DNA from: Larix kaempferi | Lineage: Eukaryota > Streptophyta > Pinopsida > Pinales > Pinaceae | Direction: 5' to 3' | Length of the DNA stretch: 64,000 nt | NCBI GenBank assembly: GCA_027924585.1 | Contig: BSBM01000059.1 | Coordinates: 2,604,001 to 2,668,000 of the forward strand | Part shown: positions 45,000 through 57,532 of the stretch, one piece after another | How positions within the stretch are numbered: the first letter of the stretch is position 1 | Layout: each line of letters starts with the position of its first letter | Translations under genes and position numbers: made by a program | Notes under the pieces: model-generated | Seen by the model: only the letters and a program-made list of their open reading frames with translations | Databases searched by the model: none | What the model was told of the DNA's origin: nothing

Positions 45000-47945
45000 A
45001 CATGAGATGTTGGACCTTATGATGATATGGATAGATGATATATGGTCTATGTATACATACAGGATGATTCTATGCAGCAGCTACAGGGTTATGATGATGA
45101 TTCTTGGTTTACAGCAGTGTTTGGGCATTTACAGATTATTATTATTGGCCCTGTTCCGGTACATTGGATATTTATTTTGATCATGCAGAGATTCATATGG
45201 TGTATGAGTACACATCTCGGATAGATTTGGACCTTCTGAGTCCAATGGGACAGTTTGTTTTCAGTTCCGGGCACTTACAGTGATGATTTTGCCTCAGTAC
45301 GCTGTCTTAGTGCAGTTTTGGTCTGTCGGAGGCCATGTCGGAGCAGATGTGATTTTTATCCGGTTGACCTAGGGCGCTGATGATGGAGGGGGTGGTCCAA
45401 CCACTTGTTTTTACCATATTACCCCCCTCCCGGACACACTGGTGCCCTCACCTTGACAGCGCAGGCACTCCAGGAGGCTGTTTGGGGCAGTTTCACGCTT
45501 CCCGAGGCATTTCAGGATTGGTAGAAATGGCTATTGAGGAAATCGATTTGGGCTACTGAGGCAAAGTTATGGCATGGGATGATCAGGGATGATAGATCGA
45601 GGTCCTCCACACCTTCTCCAGCAGTTTCAGCTTCATCGGGGCCCGCATCCATCACTTATGGCATTTTCTGTGGATTTTTGAGGTCTTTTTGAGGCCTACG
45701 ATTTGACTATGGTGGCACGATTTGGTACATTGATGATTATTTATTGACTATTGTGCTATGGGGATTGACCAAGGAGGGATAAAATTACCCCTTGGACCCA
45801 CCATAAGCCTCTTATGATATTTTGTCATCATGATTTGGTGGGATTCCCCTCTTATAGGGCGATTTTGTCCACTTACATAATAGTTTATTAGTGATCCATG
45901 TATTTTATTGTTGAGCTCATCTCAACCATTGATTAGACATTTGTATCTTCTAATCTTAGCCACTCATTCAAAAAGTGGTTAGGGTTTTGGTGCCTCTCCT
46001 TCCTATTTAAAGGAGAGAGCCTCTCATTGTAAAGGGGACTTTTGGCTCTGGATTATTGGAATAGAAAATTATTATTGCATCTATCTCCAGTGTTGTGGTG
46101 AATGTTTTTGGTGTTCGTTCGTTGGTTCTTCCTTTGCACTGAGTTATTGGAGATCTTGTTTGCCATATCTTTGTACCACGATTTTGCATCTACAGGTGGA
46201 GGCCGATTTGTTTTGAGGAGGAGGTATTGGTAGGCGAAGACTCTCCCTACTTCTTCTTTGGAGCTCTTCGTTGGTAACAGGGAGTATTACTGTCCCAGGA
46301 CCTTCTATTTCATGTTACTGTTGCATTTCTCCTGTATTTCTTCCATACTTGATCTTACTGATTGAATCGCTATTCCTTGGTTTGACAGGTAGAGGAAGGC
46401 ACACTTGTGGGCTAGGGCATCAATTTGGCAAGCAAATCAACAATCTCTCATTTGATCTCTGCGGGAATCTTCCTCAACATCAAGGCATCTCATTCACATC
46501 ACTCAGGTATGATCTCAAGGTAAGTTCTATCTCCATGATCTATCCAATTGTCTAAAATATTTAAAAACCCTAAATATTTCAAAACCCCATTTTACATTTT
46601 CTCAGATCTACTCAGATCTAGTGGGTTGTTGGGCATAATATTGAAAACCCACCTCTATAGCATCCACGGCATCCCGGATCTATAGTTTGGTGAGGATTGG
46701 CTTCCGTTTGACCCCCCTCCCAAGCCAACTTAGCTTCTCCCAAGCAAGGCGCACTTCCTAGTTTGAGCAAGTTGACCTAGATCTATTACGTGGGTGGTTG
46801 AGATTCCACTTGATTCGTCATCTACACATCCAATAACCTACCCCCAGATCATCACTTTTCTGATTTTCACCTTGTGGGCCCTATTCCACATTTTAAGGGA
46901 TTTAATCCCCTTTTTGGACCACTTGGTGCACTCAAACTCAGATCTAGTAAGATCCGGCCATCGGATTGCCGTAAAATTATAGATCCACACTCCTACTTGA
47001 CTAACCTACCCGGATCTAAAGTTTGGATGCCATCCGACTTGTCTTGTCCTACCTAACCCTCATTTTTGGCCTCCTTGGCCAAAGTCGCACCAACTTGGAG
47101 AAGTGAGTTGACTCACTTCTAGGACATGGGTACTTGAGATTTTTGGAGATTTGGAACCGAAATAATTCAAAACCTAGGTCTAGACTATCACTTTGTCAAA
47201 TCTTGCCTTGGGGATAGAATTCCTTGTTTTAAGGGATTGTGGTCCACTTGGGTCAAACCTAGATCTAGACACATTCATCCATCAAGACCTCTATTGCCTA
47301 CTTGTCCCATGTACTAGGAGTCCTAAACCACAAGTCAACCCTAATTTGGCTCCACTTCCCAATTCCCAAGGCACTGGTTTCTCTCCAAGTTCATTCGACT
47401 TTCCTAGATTGTTGGATTGACTTGTGGTTTGACCTATGCATGGTGAACTAAACCCTTGAAGCCATCATGTACCATGGTCAAGCTTGTCATATGTACTAGT
47501 TAGCCCCAATTCAACCCTTAAACCACTTTGCATTGGACACGGGTCCCAAGGCAGTGTATTTTCCAACATTGAACTAGTACTCTAACCCTAGATCTCACTT
47601 CAGACATCTTAAGTCACTTTCACGTCAACCATGAACCAAAGCTATACTCATTGAACCCCTCACTTGGCTTGTGACTTCATCCTAAGGTCTAGGATAAACC
47701 ATACACCTTACTTCATTTAGAAACAACTTGATTTGGTGTCTTGGTTTTGATCTCTCCTGTCGGGAGTAGATCGGGTCTCCCCCTTTGTTGTCTGGGCTAG
47801 ATAACATAAAGTGAAGGTTGCCTCGACTGGCGTGACAACCATATATTGGAGGTCGAGGTGATCGTGGTTGCACCTTTTGAGTTGCCCTTCCCTATTGCCA
47901 TCCATGATTGGATACATCCATAGGGGTAACTACAGTTTGGGTGAT
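45000..47945 (+). repeat. 2.9-kb direct repeat, copy A (LTR-like)
   Basis: Corresponds to copy B with an offset of 2.87-2.90 kb. Shared blocks include GGTGTATGAGTACACAT (45197), TTCAGTTCCGGGCACTT, CACTTGTTTTTACCAT, CTTAGCCACTCAT and AAAAGTGGTTAGG, the promoter-like CCTATTTAAAGGAGAGAGCC (45998) with CTCTCATTGTAAA, and CCCACCTCTATAGCATCCAC (46649). A TATA-type box followed by a transcribed-leader-like region is what an LTR looks like. Confidence 0.75.
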
Positions 47946-50865
47946 AAGAGGACATATGATGCAGATGATGATTGATGCAGTTCAGCAGTTTTATTACTAC
48001 TTCAGATCAGGAGATTATGCATTGTCCATATATGGTGGACCCTATAGCTGGCCCATTAGGGCAACCCATGGTGTATGAGTACACATTCCTAGTGGATTTG
48101 GGTCTTCTGGATCTAGTGAGACACTTATCTTTCAGTTCCGGGCACTTCTGACAGTGATTGATGCAGTTTTACACTTGTTGACCACATTTGGGGTTGATTT
48201 CCCAGCCTGAGCAGTAGGGGCCATGAGAGGCCAGTTCACCTAGGGCGCTGTATGAGGAGGGGGTGGTCCAGCCACTTGTTTTTACCATTTACCCCCCCTT
48301 TTGGAGAGCCTGGTGGGCTCAGATGGACATGGCAAATTCCCTAGGAGGAAGTTTTGGCACTTTCACAGTTACCGAGGCAGTTAAAAAATGGGATAAAGTG
48401 GTCACTGAGGAATTCGATTTGGGCTATTGAGGCAAGGTTTTGGCATTTGGTTTTCACAGAGGTCTTCCAGGGTGATCTCACTATCTTCCAGCCAGTTTTC
48501 ACCATGTGGGTATGCCCACATCGATCACAGGAGGTCTTTTATTGCTTGTCTGTCACAGATTTTGATGACAGATTTGATCATTTATATTATCTTAGACATA
48601 TTTTATTATTTTATTGTGCCTTGGGGATGAGCTAGTAAGGATTGATGCCTCCTAGCCCCACCATGTGCTTATTTTGTCATGTCCTAGTCATTATGAGGTG
48701 GATTTTTGTACTTTTACCCCTCTAGTGGATGATGTCATTCTCCCTTTGTACCATTTAGTTGGGACGTCATCATTATATTGGGTGATCCATGAGATGTATT
48801 GTTATGATTTATTATTAGCCGTTGATTAGATCTTTTGATCTTTTAATCTTAGCCACTCATGTAAAAAGTGGTTAGGATTGTACTCTCTCCCCATCCTATT
48901 TAAGGAGGGAGCCTCTCATTGTAAAATCATCTAGAGATTTTTGGCTCTTGGCTCTTGGAATAAAATTTCTATCTTTTGGAGTACATGCTTGGATTGGAGT
49001 GGATGTTGGTTGTTTTGATTGTAAATGCTTTTGTCCATTGCACTGGAGGATCTATTGTAGCTATCTTGCATATTTGCCATATCTTTTTACAGGTGGAGAA
49101 GACTTCTTCAACAAGTGCGAATTGGTGGGGAGGCTTGCCCTTCAAGCTTGGAGGAGGACGTTTTGGGTTAAACAGGGAGTGGTTTTGTCTTTGCACCAAC
49201 TATTCTTTGCTTATCTCTTTCTTGCTTGTATCTACCCTCAACATGTTAAACTGATTGATGCTTTGCTCCTTGGTTTTGACAGGTTAGAGGGACTCTTATG
49301 TGGCTTGGAAAAATCGATTTGGGAAGAGGGCTTCAAAACTTCTCCATTTGATCTTTGGAAAAAGTAATCCTCATCTCAACTAGCATTCATCTCTTCATCC
49401 AGGTATGCTCCAAGAGGTATGATCTTCTTCCTTGAATCATCCATAATTTCTAGATCATAAAAACCCTAATTGATTAAAACCCTTATTTTTGGTTTTTCTT
49501 AGATCTACTTAGATCTAGCCTTGCTTTTGAAGAGATTTTAAAAACCCACCTCTATAGCATCCACCCCTAGTGGGATCTATAGTTTGGTGGTGATTGGGTT
49601 AAAATTGACACACTTTTCAAGGCAAAAAGCCCTCTTGAACCAAATCGCACTTCCTTGGAGAGGCTTGTTTTGGCTAGATCTAGCACATGGGTAGGTGAGA
49701 TTCCACTTGATTTGCAATCTACACACTTGATAACCTACCCCCGGACTGTTACTTTGGTGATTTCTACCTTGTGGGCATCATTCCATGTTTTAAGGGATTA
49801 AAACCCCCTTTTGAATTTCTTGGCACCTTAAAACTCAGATCTAGTAAGATCTAACCCTTGGATTGACATGATTTTCTAGATCCACATAGATCGGTGCATA
49901 AGCTACTTGGATCTATAGTTTGGTGGCCATTGGACTTGATTTGGACCACTTAACCCCTCTTTTAGCCCTCCTTGAGCAAGGTCGCACTCCCTTGGGTGAG
50001 TGAGTTTGCCCACTTTGAGGAAGTGGGTGTTTGAGATTTTTGTGGATTTGGAACGGCCATACCTTGAAACCTAGGTCTAGGGTATCATTTTGTGACGATC
50101 TGCCTTGGGGGTAGCATTTCTTGTTTCAAGGGATTGTGGTCCACTTAGGGTCATTTCATGAAAACCTAGATCTAGCAAGATCCAACCATTCTATCTCAAT
50201 TAGCCCACTTGACTTGGCTCCTAGGTGTCCCGATCTACACTTTGACATACCTTTTGACCCCATTAGCCCATCCAACAAGGCACTATTCCTCCTCAAAGCA
50301 AGTCGCACTCCTTGGGAATTGTGTCAAACCTTAGATCCGGTACATGGGTACTCCTAAAATTAACGTAGATCCATAGATATACTCATTACATAACCTCTAG
50401 TACCAATTTCATCCCTTAGCTTCACCTTGTGGGCCCACTTAAAGCCATTTCACACATCCCAAGAAAATAGGATCCACTTGTGTAGCATATGGTGATTTAC
50501 CTTATCATTTTACCTAATTATGTGGCCTAAATCATACATCGGTTGAAACACTAACAATCTCCCAAACCACCTTCAACCATTCTTTAACTTCTAGGTCCAC
50601 TCAACCTTGCATTGGTTTCCGTAACTCTTCATTTACTTATCCTTAGGAACCTTTGTTTGGGTCCAATCAACTGTGATTGGTTATAGGGTCTCCCCCTAGG
50701 TCTTGTTTCATATTGACCTGAAGCGAAGAGTGCCTCGATTGACGTGACTCCCACCTTGCATTGGGAACCGTGGCATCTCTTGGGTCACCTCTTTAGTTGC
50801 CTATCTCCTCTACCGTCCCGGATGGGATACCACTAGGGGCAACTACAAGTTGTGTGATAACAGTT
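47946..50865 (+). repeat. 2.9-kb direct repeat, copy B (LTR-like)
   Basis: Second copy, abutting copy A. Its promoter-like CCTATTTAAGGAGGGAGCC lies at about 48896, and ACCTCTATAGCATCCAC at about 49548. It ends in GGGGCAACTACAAGTTGTGTG, matching copy A's end near 47925. No gag or pol lies between the copies. A 139-codon frame at 48948 is not preserved in copy A and is not a gene. Confidence 0.75.
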
Positions 50866-52784
50866 CCCTTCTTGAGAAAATTTTCCCAAAACTTTTGTTT
50901 GGATGGAATCATAACTCTTCACTTCAAATCTTCAATATGAGATGCTGATATAAATTCGGACAATGCATAATCACCATACCTCCTACTAATATTTCAACTC
51001 TGGAGTCACCAAGGTGAGTAAATGTGTGTTGGATGCCCTCACCTCTACAAAGAACAATTTATTCAACAATGGAGTCACCAGATAAGCTATTTACTGTTTA
51101 TAATTATGGTTTGTGTTCATCAAAGGTTATGAATCTAGGAATCCTAAGCTTAGCGAAAAGGAATTTATCCCCAACAACAAAATGTTACAACAAAATCTAG
51201 CACCCAAAAAGTGTAAAGTCAGAAGCACCAAGGTGTTAGTTTTGTCTAACTCAGGAAGGCTATCCACTATCACCATACTAGGTCTTCCTCTCACTTTAGT
51301 CTAGCTCTTCTTTAGAAAAACGAGGGTATCCCTAAGATAAGTCAAAGGTGAAGATTTTAGGGCTTGAAATGAAGAGTTTTGGACTAATGTCAAATCTGGT
51401 TTTAAATCTGGTTCTGTGTTTTAGCAAGGTAAGTTTCAGATGTACCAACTAGGACAAAAGTCTATTATAGAATGAATATGTGTGAAATACCTAGACTTGT
51501 TACAAATCTGAATTTAAATGATGTTTCATGGCTGTAATTTTCATATTTACAAAGAGATAAACTTTGAGCAAGTGAATCTTAAGTGCTCAAATGCAATCTG
51601 AACTTTACAATTTTTGAATTAAATATGATGTAAAATTGCAGAAAATTACAACAGAAATCAATGAAAACAATTCAGAATGCAATAAATGTGGAAAGTGTCT
51701 AATATTATGTCTGCAAATGAATCATTTACACTCAAATGCAATCTAGAAATTAATATTTCTGAATTAATTTAAATGTTGGAATTGCACAAAAATACAAAAT
51801 GGAAACTAAATTTAATTTACAGAATGCAGAATTTATATTTTTTCCTAGCTTATGATCTAAGTTAGGTACTTAGGCAACTATGCAAGGATGAAAAATGAAA
51901 ATTTATGAGGTGAATAATATGGAGAAAAAAATCATAACAGGAATTTAAATGTAATTTCCAGCAAGCATGAAATGGTAAAAATGTGAAAAAAATGAAGTTT
52001 TTGGTCCCTTAAGCCAAACCCGACTTGAACCAATTGTGAGCAAAGATATTGGTTGCCCTTTTCCATGTGCAACTGCATTAATAAGGGTCTGAATTTTGTC
52101 AAGAAAAGAGCTTTAGGCCTTGAAACTTAGTCAAATTTATCTCCAAAGCCTTTGCAACACCCCAAAAGCATTCTATGATGCATTTTCATGGATTTGATAT
52201 CATAATTTAAATTTTTGGATATTCAGTATACTCTATTTGCAGTTGCTCTGTTTAATAAAACATCTTAGATGTGTTCTGACTAGATTGAAAAAGTTTCAAC
52301 CTGAATTTTCATATAGGAAGAGAGCTTGTGCTTGAAAATTTGATATCCAGTTTCAATGATTTTTTAGAATGAAAAAGCATAATTTTCAAGATAGAGATAT
52401 TATTAAGAGAGGCTTCCACTGATAGAGATATATATATATTTTATGCACTGATTTTCCTCAAGAGAGGCTTCCAAGTTGACATTAGCATGAGAGGGGTGTA
52501 TGTCCAAGCCAAGGTGTACCAAGATGTAATATTGGTCCTCCATGCCTACAAGGTTGGGCGCTTCCTACATGTGGAGGTGTAAGATGAAAGGTCACACCCC
52601 ACAACTATCATAGAATAACATCAAGTGTAATGTTGGAAGTGTAGATTTCTCAATGAAATATGAAATGATGGAAATGCACACTTCTTTAGAAAATTCTAGT
52701 GCTAGAAATCCACATTCTTGTAGAAATGCACGTTCAGAGCATGTTCCTCGCCAACTGGGGAACCATGCAATTTTGAGCAGTTAA
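50866..52784. other. AT-rich DNA, nothing recognised
   Basis: Follows copy B directly. If B is a 5' LTR, this would be its leader, but no primer-binding site is evident. A short GAGAGGCTTCCA motif is repeated at about 52407 and 52462. Confidence 0.4.
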
Positions 52785-53090
52785 ATGAATCTGAACAACA
52801 CTCCATTCGTCACTTACCAGAGGAGAAAGGGTAGGACAAAGAAAGAGGACCCAGATCTAGAGTATATAGACCTAGGGGATTAAGATTCTGACAAGAGCGA
52901 ATCCGATTGTTACCTAGAGATGGACACATGTAAGAAAACTGAGTACGATGATAAGATTGCATTCCACTGCCTCATACATGTTTTGAATGGTCTGGTTGTA
53001 TGCCAAAAGGAGGTTCTGAGTGCAATACACAAGTTACATGAAAAACCAATAGTATCCACCCATGAGGCAACTATCATGGGTCCACACTAG
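52785..53090 (+). pseudogene. Unidentified coding-like frame with one internal stop
   Basis: From ATG 52785 the frame runs 101 codons to TAG 53088, broken only by TAA 52881-52883. The peptide is charged and protein-like: RRKGRTKKEDPDLEYIDLGD before the stop, then DSDKSESDCYLEMDTCKKTE and a hydrophobic-to-polar remainder ending in THEATIMGPH. I do not recognise the family; a retroelement gag fragment is possible. It overlaps the end of the minus-strand Copia remnant by a few bases. Confidence 0.3.
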
Positions 53091-53960
53091 TTTGAATGTA
53101 CTAGATCCAAGATTCCCTTGGACCTTCTGTCACTGCTCGGGAAAGAGCTCTTGGCATTCTTACCAAGTGCGCATCCTCTACAAATACCATCACAATCTAC
53201 ACAGAGGAGTATTGGAAGTCCCGTCACCATTGTCCTCAATGATGGAAGAGCTCTATAGTGTTGATGAGCAAGTCTTCTGTGCCACAACTCACCCAAACTG
53301 GTAGAATCATGTGCCAGTGCTTGAATTGGTTGTGTAGTCAGCTTGTATAAGCTGTCCTCTCGAACACCAATCATATGAGTTGAATCCATACTAGAGTTAT
53401 TGTGCCATGCATGAACCTTCCATTAGAGAATGCAACTTTGTAACATTTGTTCTCCAAGGATAATACATATACAAGGTTCCTTTACATCCTAGGTACAAAC
53501 AACACATTGCTCAAGTGTAGAGTATCACTAGAATCTAATTGGTGGTAGGTATCCCCAGATTCCTTCAAAATATATCTAACATCATCCCCAAGTACAACTT
53601 GTAGGTGGGACTCTTTCTCTACCAAGTCTGTAAGGTTTTCTTTATAACCTGTCATATATCTAGATGCACCACAATCTATTAACCAAGTATCACTAGTGGT
53701 AGGAACTGTACCTGAGAGAGCGGAGATAAAGAAAAACTCCGTTCGATCATAATTCCTTGACTTCTTGCATGGAGTGTCTTCATCAACATCAACAGTTGAA
53801 GCTTGGTGTTTTCTCTTCTTTCAACCATGACATTGTTTGGTATAGTGACCGTACTTTTGACATCTGAAGCACTAGATATGCGAAAGATCCTTCCTCTTCT
53901 TTTGTTATGTTATAGGGCTTGATCTCCCAGCTTCGTCTTCCCTACCATGAAACTTTCCAC
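53087..53960 (-). pseudogene. Copia gag C-terminus, protease and integrase N-terminus
   Basis: Reading the minus strand downward: the gag tail has a CCHC knuckle CFRCQKYGHYTKQC at about 53890-53840. The protease follows with WLIDCGASRYMTG at about 53685, where the usual catalytic DSGA reads DCGA, and then LGDDVRYILK. The pre-integrase/zinc region (53389-53087) has WHRRLAHQHYRALPSL and CRGCALGKN, the HHCC zinc finger of integrase. Frames shift several times and stops occur. After 53087 the integrase core is lost. In an intact element these parts form the capsid, process the polyprotein and insert the cDNA. Clear Ty1/Copia assignment. Confidence 0.85.
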
Positions 53961-54162
53961 GCTTACCTTTTCCTTTCTTAGCATGAGCTGTAAGGGCTTG
54001 GCTTTCTTCATGTTGAGTGCCATGCAATCTGCCTCTAGCCTAAGTTCCCTTGCAATCACCCTACTCATATATTCCCTGGTATTCCAGAGGTGCAGAGAGT
54101 GTGGTCCAAGTCTCAAGGATCCTTTGCTCCCGAGTCATCCATGGTTTCCCGACAACCCATCG

Positions 54163-54330
54163 TTTTTGTAGCCAAACAACTTCCTGAGTTGCAACACATA
54201 CCGCAATATATTTAGCTTCTGCACCTCTCAGTGCCACTGAGGTCTGCTTCCTTCTACACCAAGAAATCACTATAGATACGAAGATGAAGCAACACCCGGA
54301 GGTGCTCTTCCTGTCTACATCACTTCCTTT
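54163..54330 (-). pseudogene. Copia RNase H fragment fused ahead of a gag fragment
   Basis: Minus-strand residues DRKSTSGCCF, then SWCRRKQTSVAL and AEAKYIAVCVATQEVVWLQK are the hallmark of Copia RNase H, normally the last pol domain. Here it is followed on the same strand, within a few tens of bases, by the gag C-terminal region, the opposite of the normal order. This implies the end of one element joined to the interior of another. 54331-55725 shows no further coding; a TGTAATC..TTAATACAATGGG block near 55280 looks like LTR end sequence but is not delimited. Confidence 0.75.
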
Positions 54331-55725
54331 TAGACCATTTGGGTGTTGAATAATTTAAATAGAATTCTCACCATCTGACGCTTCTCTCACTGTGATTTTT
54401 GTTGATTGTAAGTGTCATATGGTTTCCTGGACATCCCATTTGCAGGGAGCTAATGCAATTGTTTACCCTATTTGGGTTATTATTCTTGTAGTTCAGACAT
54501 TTATATTAATAAAAAAATAAGTTTTCTGGGCATATTTGTTAATTCTCCTTGTATTTTATATCTTTATGTAGCTTTTTTACTTTTAGTTTTAAAAGCTTGT
54601 CAATTTCATGCACTTTATTTTCATTATGATGTACATATCGTCCTTAGTTTTCCATTGTATATAATGTACAACTGTGAGTTAGTTTATTTTGCTTACATGT
54701 TTTGCTTCGTTGATACATTTCACTTTAGTAATTTATTAGTTTTGTCGCTGAGTTTTAACTTCTGTTTTAGGTGATGTTGTCCTATTATTTGTTTATGCTC
54801 ATTTTATCTAGTATATTCATTTTATTTAGGCATACTTCTACATTTTACAACAATTTCATAGCTATAGAATTTATTTATAATCTAGAACAACAGATTTTAT
54901 TCACATTTAAAACATAAATTTCACATTAAATAAGACTTGAATAATCACCGACTGAAGGATCATTCTAAAATAAACACACTCGCATATAAGGATACCTAGT
55001 ACCCTTAAGGTGGAAAGGCTCCACAGACCCAACTAACAAATTAACCTAATTTTTAACTAGTTGATTTTAGGGTATAAAATAGTAACTTAGGTTTCCATCC
55101 CCATTTTTACCTCATGGCAAACCCTACAAGAGTGTTTTGCATGTTGTTGCTTATATTGCAAATTTACACATCAACATAAGGGTTAGTTTTGTTGGTATTA
55201 AGGTTATTGTAAGGGTTAGTAGTCTCTATCTCGATTATGAGACTACTAAACTCTACTCATTTTGAAGGTGCAAGGCCTAGATGTAATCTTTGTATTACTT
55301 AATACAATGGGATTGCATTATTGTTCTACTTATTTGTATAATGTTGTGATGTATCTTTATGATGTTTACATTGTTGCATGTGCATCACATTATGTTTGTC
55401 TATATGAATGTGATTAAACGTTAACCAATAGATTCTTCGTCTTGACTAATGTTCAAGACTCTACACCTTATTTAATTGACAAATATAAAACATGCCTAAG
55501 GTGAGACCTCCTTTCTTTGGAAATTTGAATATGATGGAATACTAAACTAGTGCAGACTTTTGTTGGACACCTTCTGTGGACCCTAGTCTATAAAAATCCA
55601 TTAACATGGTTCCATTAACTAGGACCTTGACAAATGTAGAGTAGGAGAGATGCAATGGAGGTTGGTGAAATATGAACTTCAAGACTGGCTGGAAGTGAGG
55701 ATACATGAATTTTTGTGGCAAGAAA

Positions 55726-55944
55726 TGTTAGGATTCAATATGCTAACATAGATAACATCAGTATTCAATTCAATTTCACAACAATAGCATATACAGAATC
55801 ACTGAAAGAATAACAAGCACAACATAAACACAAGAGACACAATTTATCCTGGGAAACCGTCATGGGGTAGAAAACCCAACAAAACTTCCTCAATATAGAT
55901 GACCAAAAAGATGAAATCCCCAAACAAGAGCTCCTTCTCCTTCA

Positions 55945-55991
<47 letters not shown>

Positions 55992-56321
55992 ATGCGCAAT
56001 CCACAAGTGAGTGTGTGTCCAAATGAGGAGCATGACACTTCTATTTATACTTTAACTTTCACTTGACATTTACCCTAACTAGGTCGGCCCCTAACAAATT
56101 AACCTAATGCTGACTAGGCCGACTTTACTAGGGGACTTAAACACCCCATTACAATTGAGTCAAGGGGATCTATTGCCCCGACTTACATGGGAGGATTTAC
56201 CTCATTGACTTTACATGATCAAATACAATAATGACATCCCAACGGAGGAATAAAACATCTCCGAATAAATTACAATGATAAAATACAATAGAATATTCTT
56301 CGAAGTTACAATATTTCAACA
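55726..56321 (-). mobile_element. 3' LTR of the Copia element
   Basis: Minus-strand start TGTTGAAATATTG directly follows the polypurine tract, and the end CCTAACA is at 55726. A TATA-like TATAAATAG lies near 56041-56050 on the minus strand. It holds a CT/GA microsatellite (55946-55989). Length 596 bp. Confidence 0.8.
55946..55989. repeat. TC dinucleotide microsatellite
   Basis: About 21 uninterrupted TC units inside the LTR. Confidence 0.98.
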
Positions 56322-56331
56322 CTCCCCCATA
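56322..56331 (-). promoter_or_regulatory. Polypurine tract of the Copia element
   Basis: Minus strand reads TATGGGGGAG directly before the LTR start TGTTG. This is the site where plus-strand DNA synthesis is primed in Copia elements. Confidence 0.8.
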
Positions 56332-56566
56332 CGAGAAGGGTATTCTTCTGACTACAACAAAATCAACTGAAGGAGCAAGGAGAGAGAGCATCATCAACAA
56401 CATCAAGGTGATACATCTATAGATCATCGGAAGTTTTCTTCAACATCATCAACAACTGGAACAACTACTGGTACATCTTCAACATCTTCAATACTGGAAT
56501 ATCATCTTCTACAGTACTGAGCCTTCATCTTCTGCAGCACTCAATCACTCAATCGTCTACAGCAAT

Positions 56567-56667
56567 AACATCATCATCTTGATCTTTCGATCAACAACAT
56601 CATCATCTTGATCTTTCGATCAACAACATCATCATCTTGATCTTTCGATCAACAACATCATCATAGC
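56567..56667. repeat. 29-bp tandem repeat with internal palindrome
   Basis: Three full copies start at 56567, 56596 and 56625 and a partial at 56654. Each contains TTGATCTTTCGATCAA, a 6-bp stem with a 4-base loop. Confidence 0.9.
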
Positions 56668-56749
56668 AACATAACCTGCAACACACATGATCCAATTACG
56701 GGATGATCAATCCCTCTCACTTTAGGACTTAAGTCCAAGGATGATACAA

Positions 56750-57178
56750 TCCTCAACCATAGTGCCAGTCCATTTTCATACTGGATGTGACCTAGAACAA
56801 ATCGTAGGATTTACCACCACAGAGCCAGTCCTATTTCATACTGGATGCAACCTAGAATAATCATAGGATTTACCACCACAGAGCCAGTCCTATTTCATAT
56901 TGGATGCGACCTAGAATAAATCATAGGATTTACCACCACAGAGCCAGTCCTATTTCATACTGGATGCGACCTGGAATAAATCATAGGATTTACAACCACA
57001 GAGCCAGTCTTATTTCATACTGGATGCGACCTAGAATAAATCATAGGATTTACCACCACAACTAGTCCTATTTCATACTGGATGCAACCTAGAATAAATC
57101 ATAGGATTTACCACCACAGAGCCAGTCCTATTTCATACTGGATGCGACCTAGAATGAATCGTAGGATTTACCAACACA
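56750..57178. repeat. 60-bp tandem repeat, seven copies
   Basis: The motif GAGCCAGTCCTATTTCATAC recurs at about 56761 (as GTGCCAGTCC), 56821, 56881, 56941, 57001, 57061 (3 bp shorter) and 57118. Units are over 90 percent alike. Just upstream, GGACTTAAGTCC near 56727 is a perfect palindrome. Confidence 0.95.
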
Positions 57179-57195
57179 ACATCATCATCATCACA

Positions 57196-57532
57196 TTCTC
57201 GGAGAGAAGAGTCTACAGATCCTTTTAGGACATGTGTCCAAGGATGATACAATCCTACTGCAACATCATCATCAACATATTTCTCGGAGACAAGAGTCTA
57301 CGGATCCTTTTAGGACATGTGTCCAGGGATGATACAATCCTACTGCAACATCATCATCAACATCTTTCTCGGAGACAAGAGTCTATAGATCCTTTTAGGA
57401 CATGTGTCCAAGGATGATACAATCCTACTGCAACATCATCATCAACATCTTTCTCGGAGACAAGAGTCTACGGATCCTTTTAGGACATGTGTCCCAGGAT
57501 GATACATTCCTACTGCAACATCATCATCAGCA
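57196..57532. repeat. 85-bp tandem repeat, four copies
   Basis: TTCTCGGAGACAAGAGTCTA begins at 57196, 57281, 57366 and 57451. Each unit has GGACATGTGTCC and ends in ATCATCATCAACATC. It runs up to the stop codon of the RNase H frame. Plus-strand frames across it are artefacts of the 85-bp period. Confidence 0.95.

Noticed and set aside
48948-49367. 139-codon plus-strand frame
   Set aside because: It lies in LTR-like sequence and the matching position in the other 2.9-kb copy does not keep the frame.
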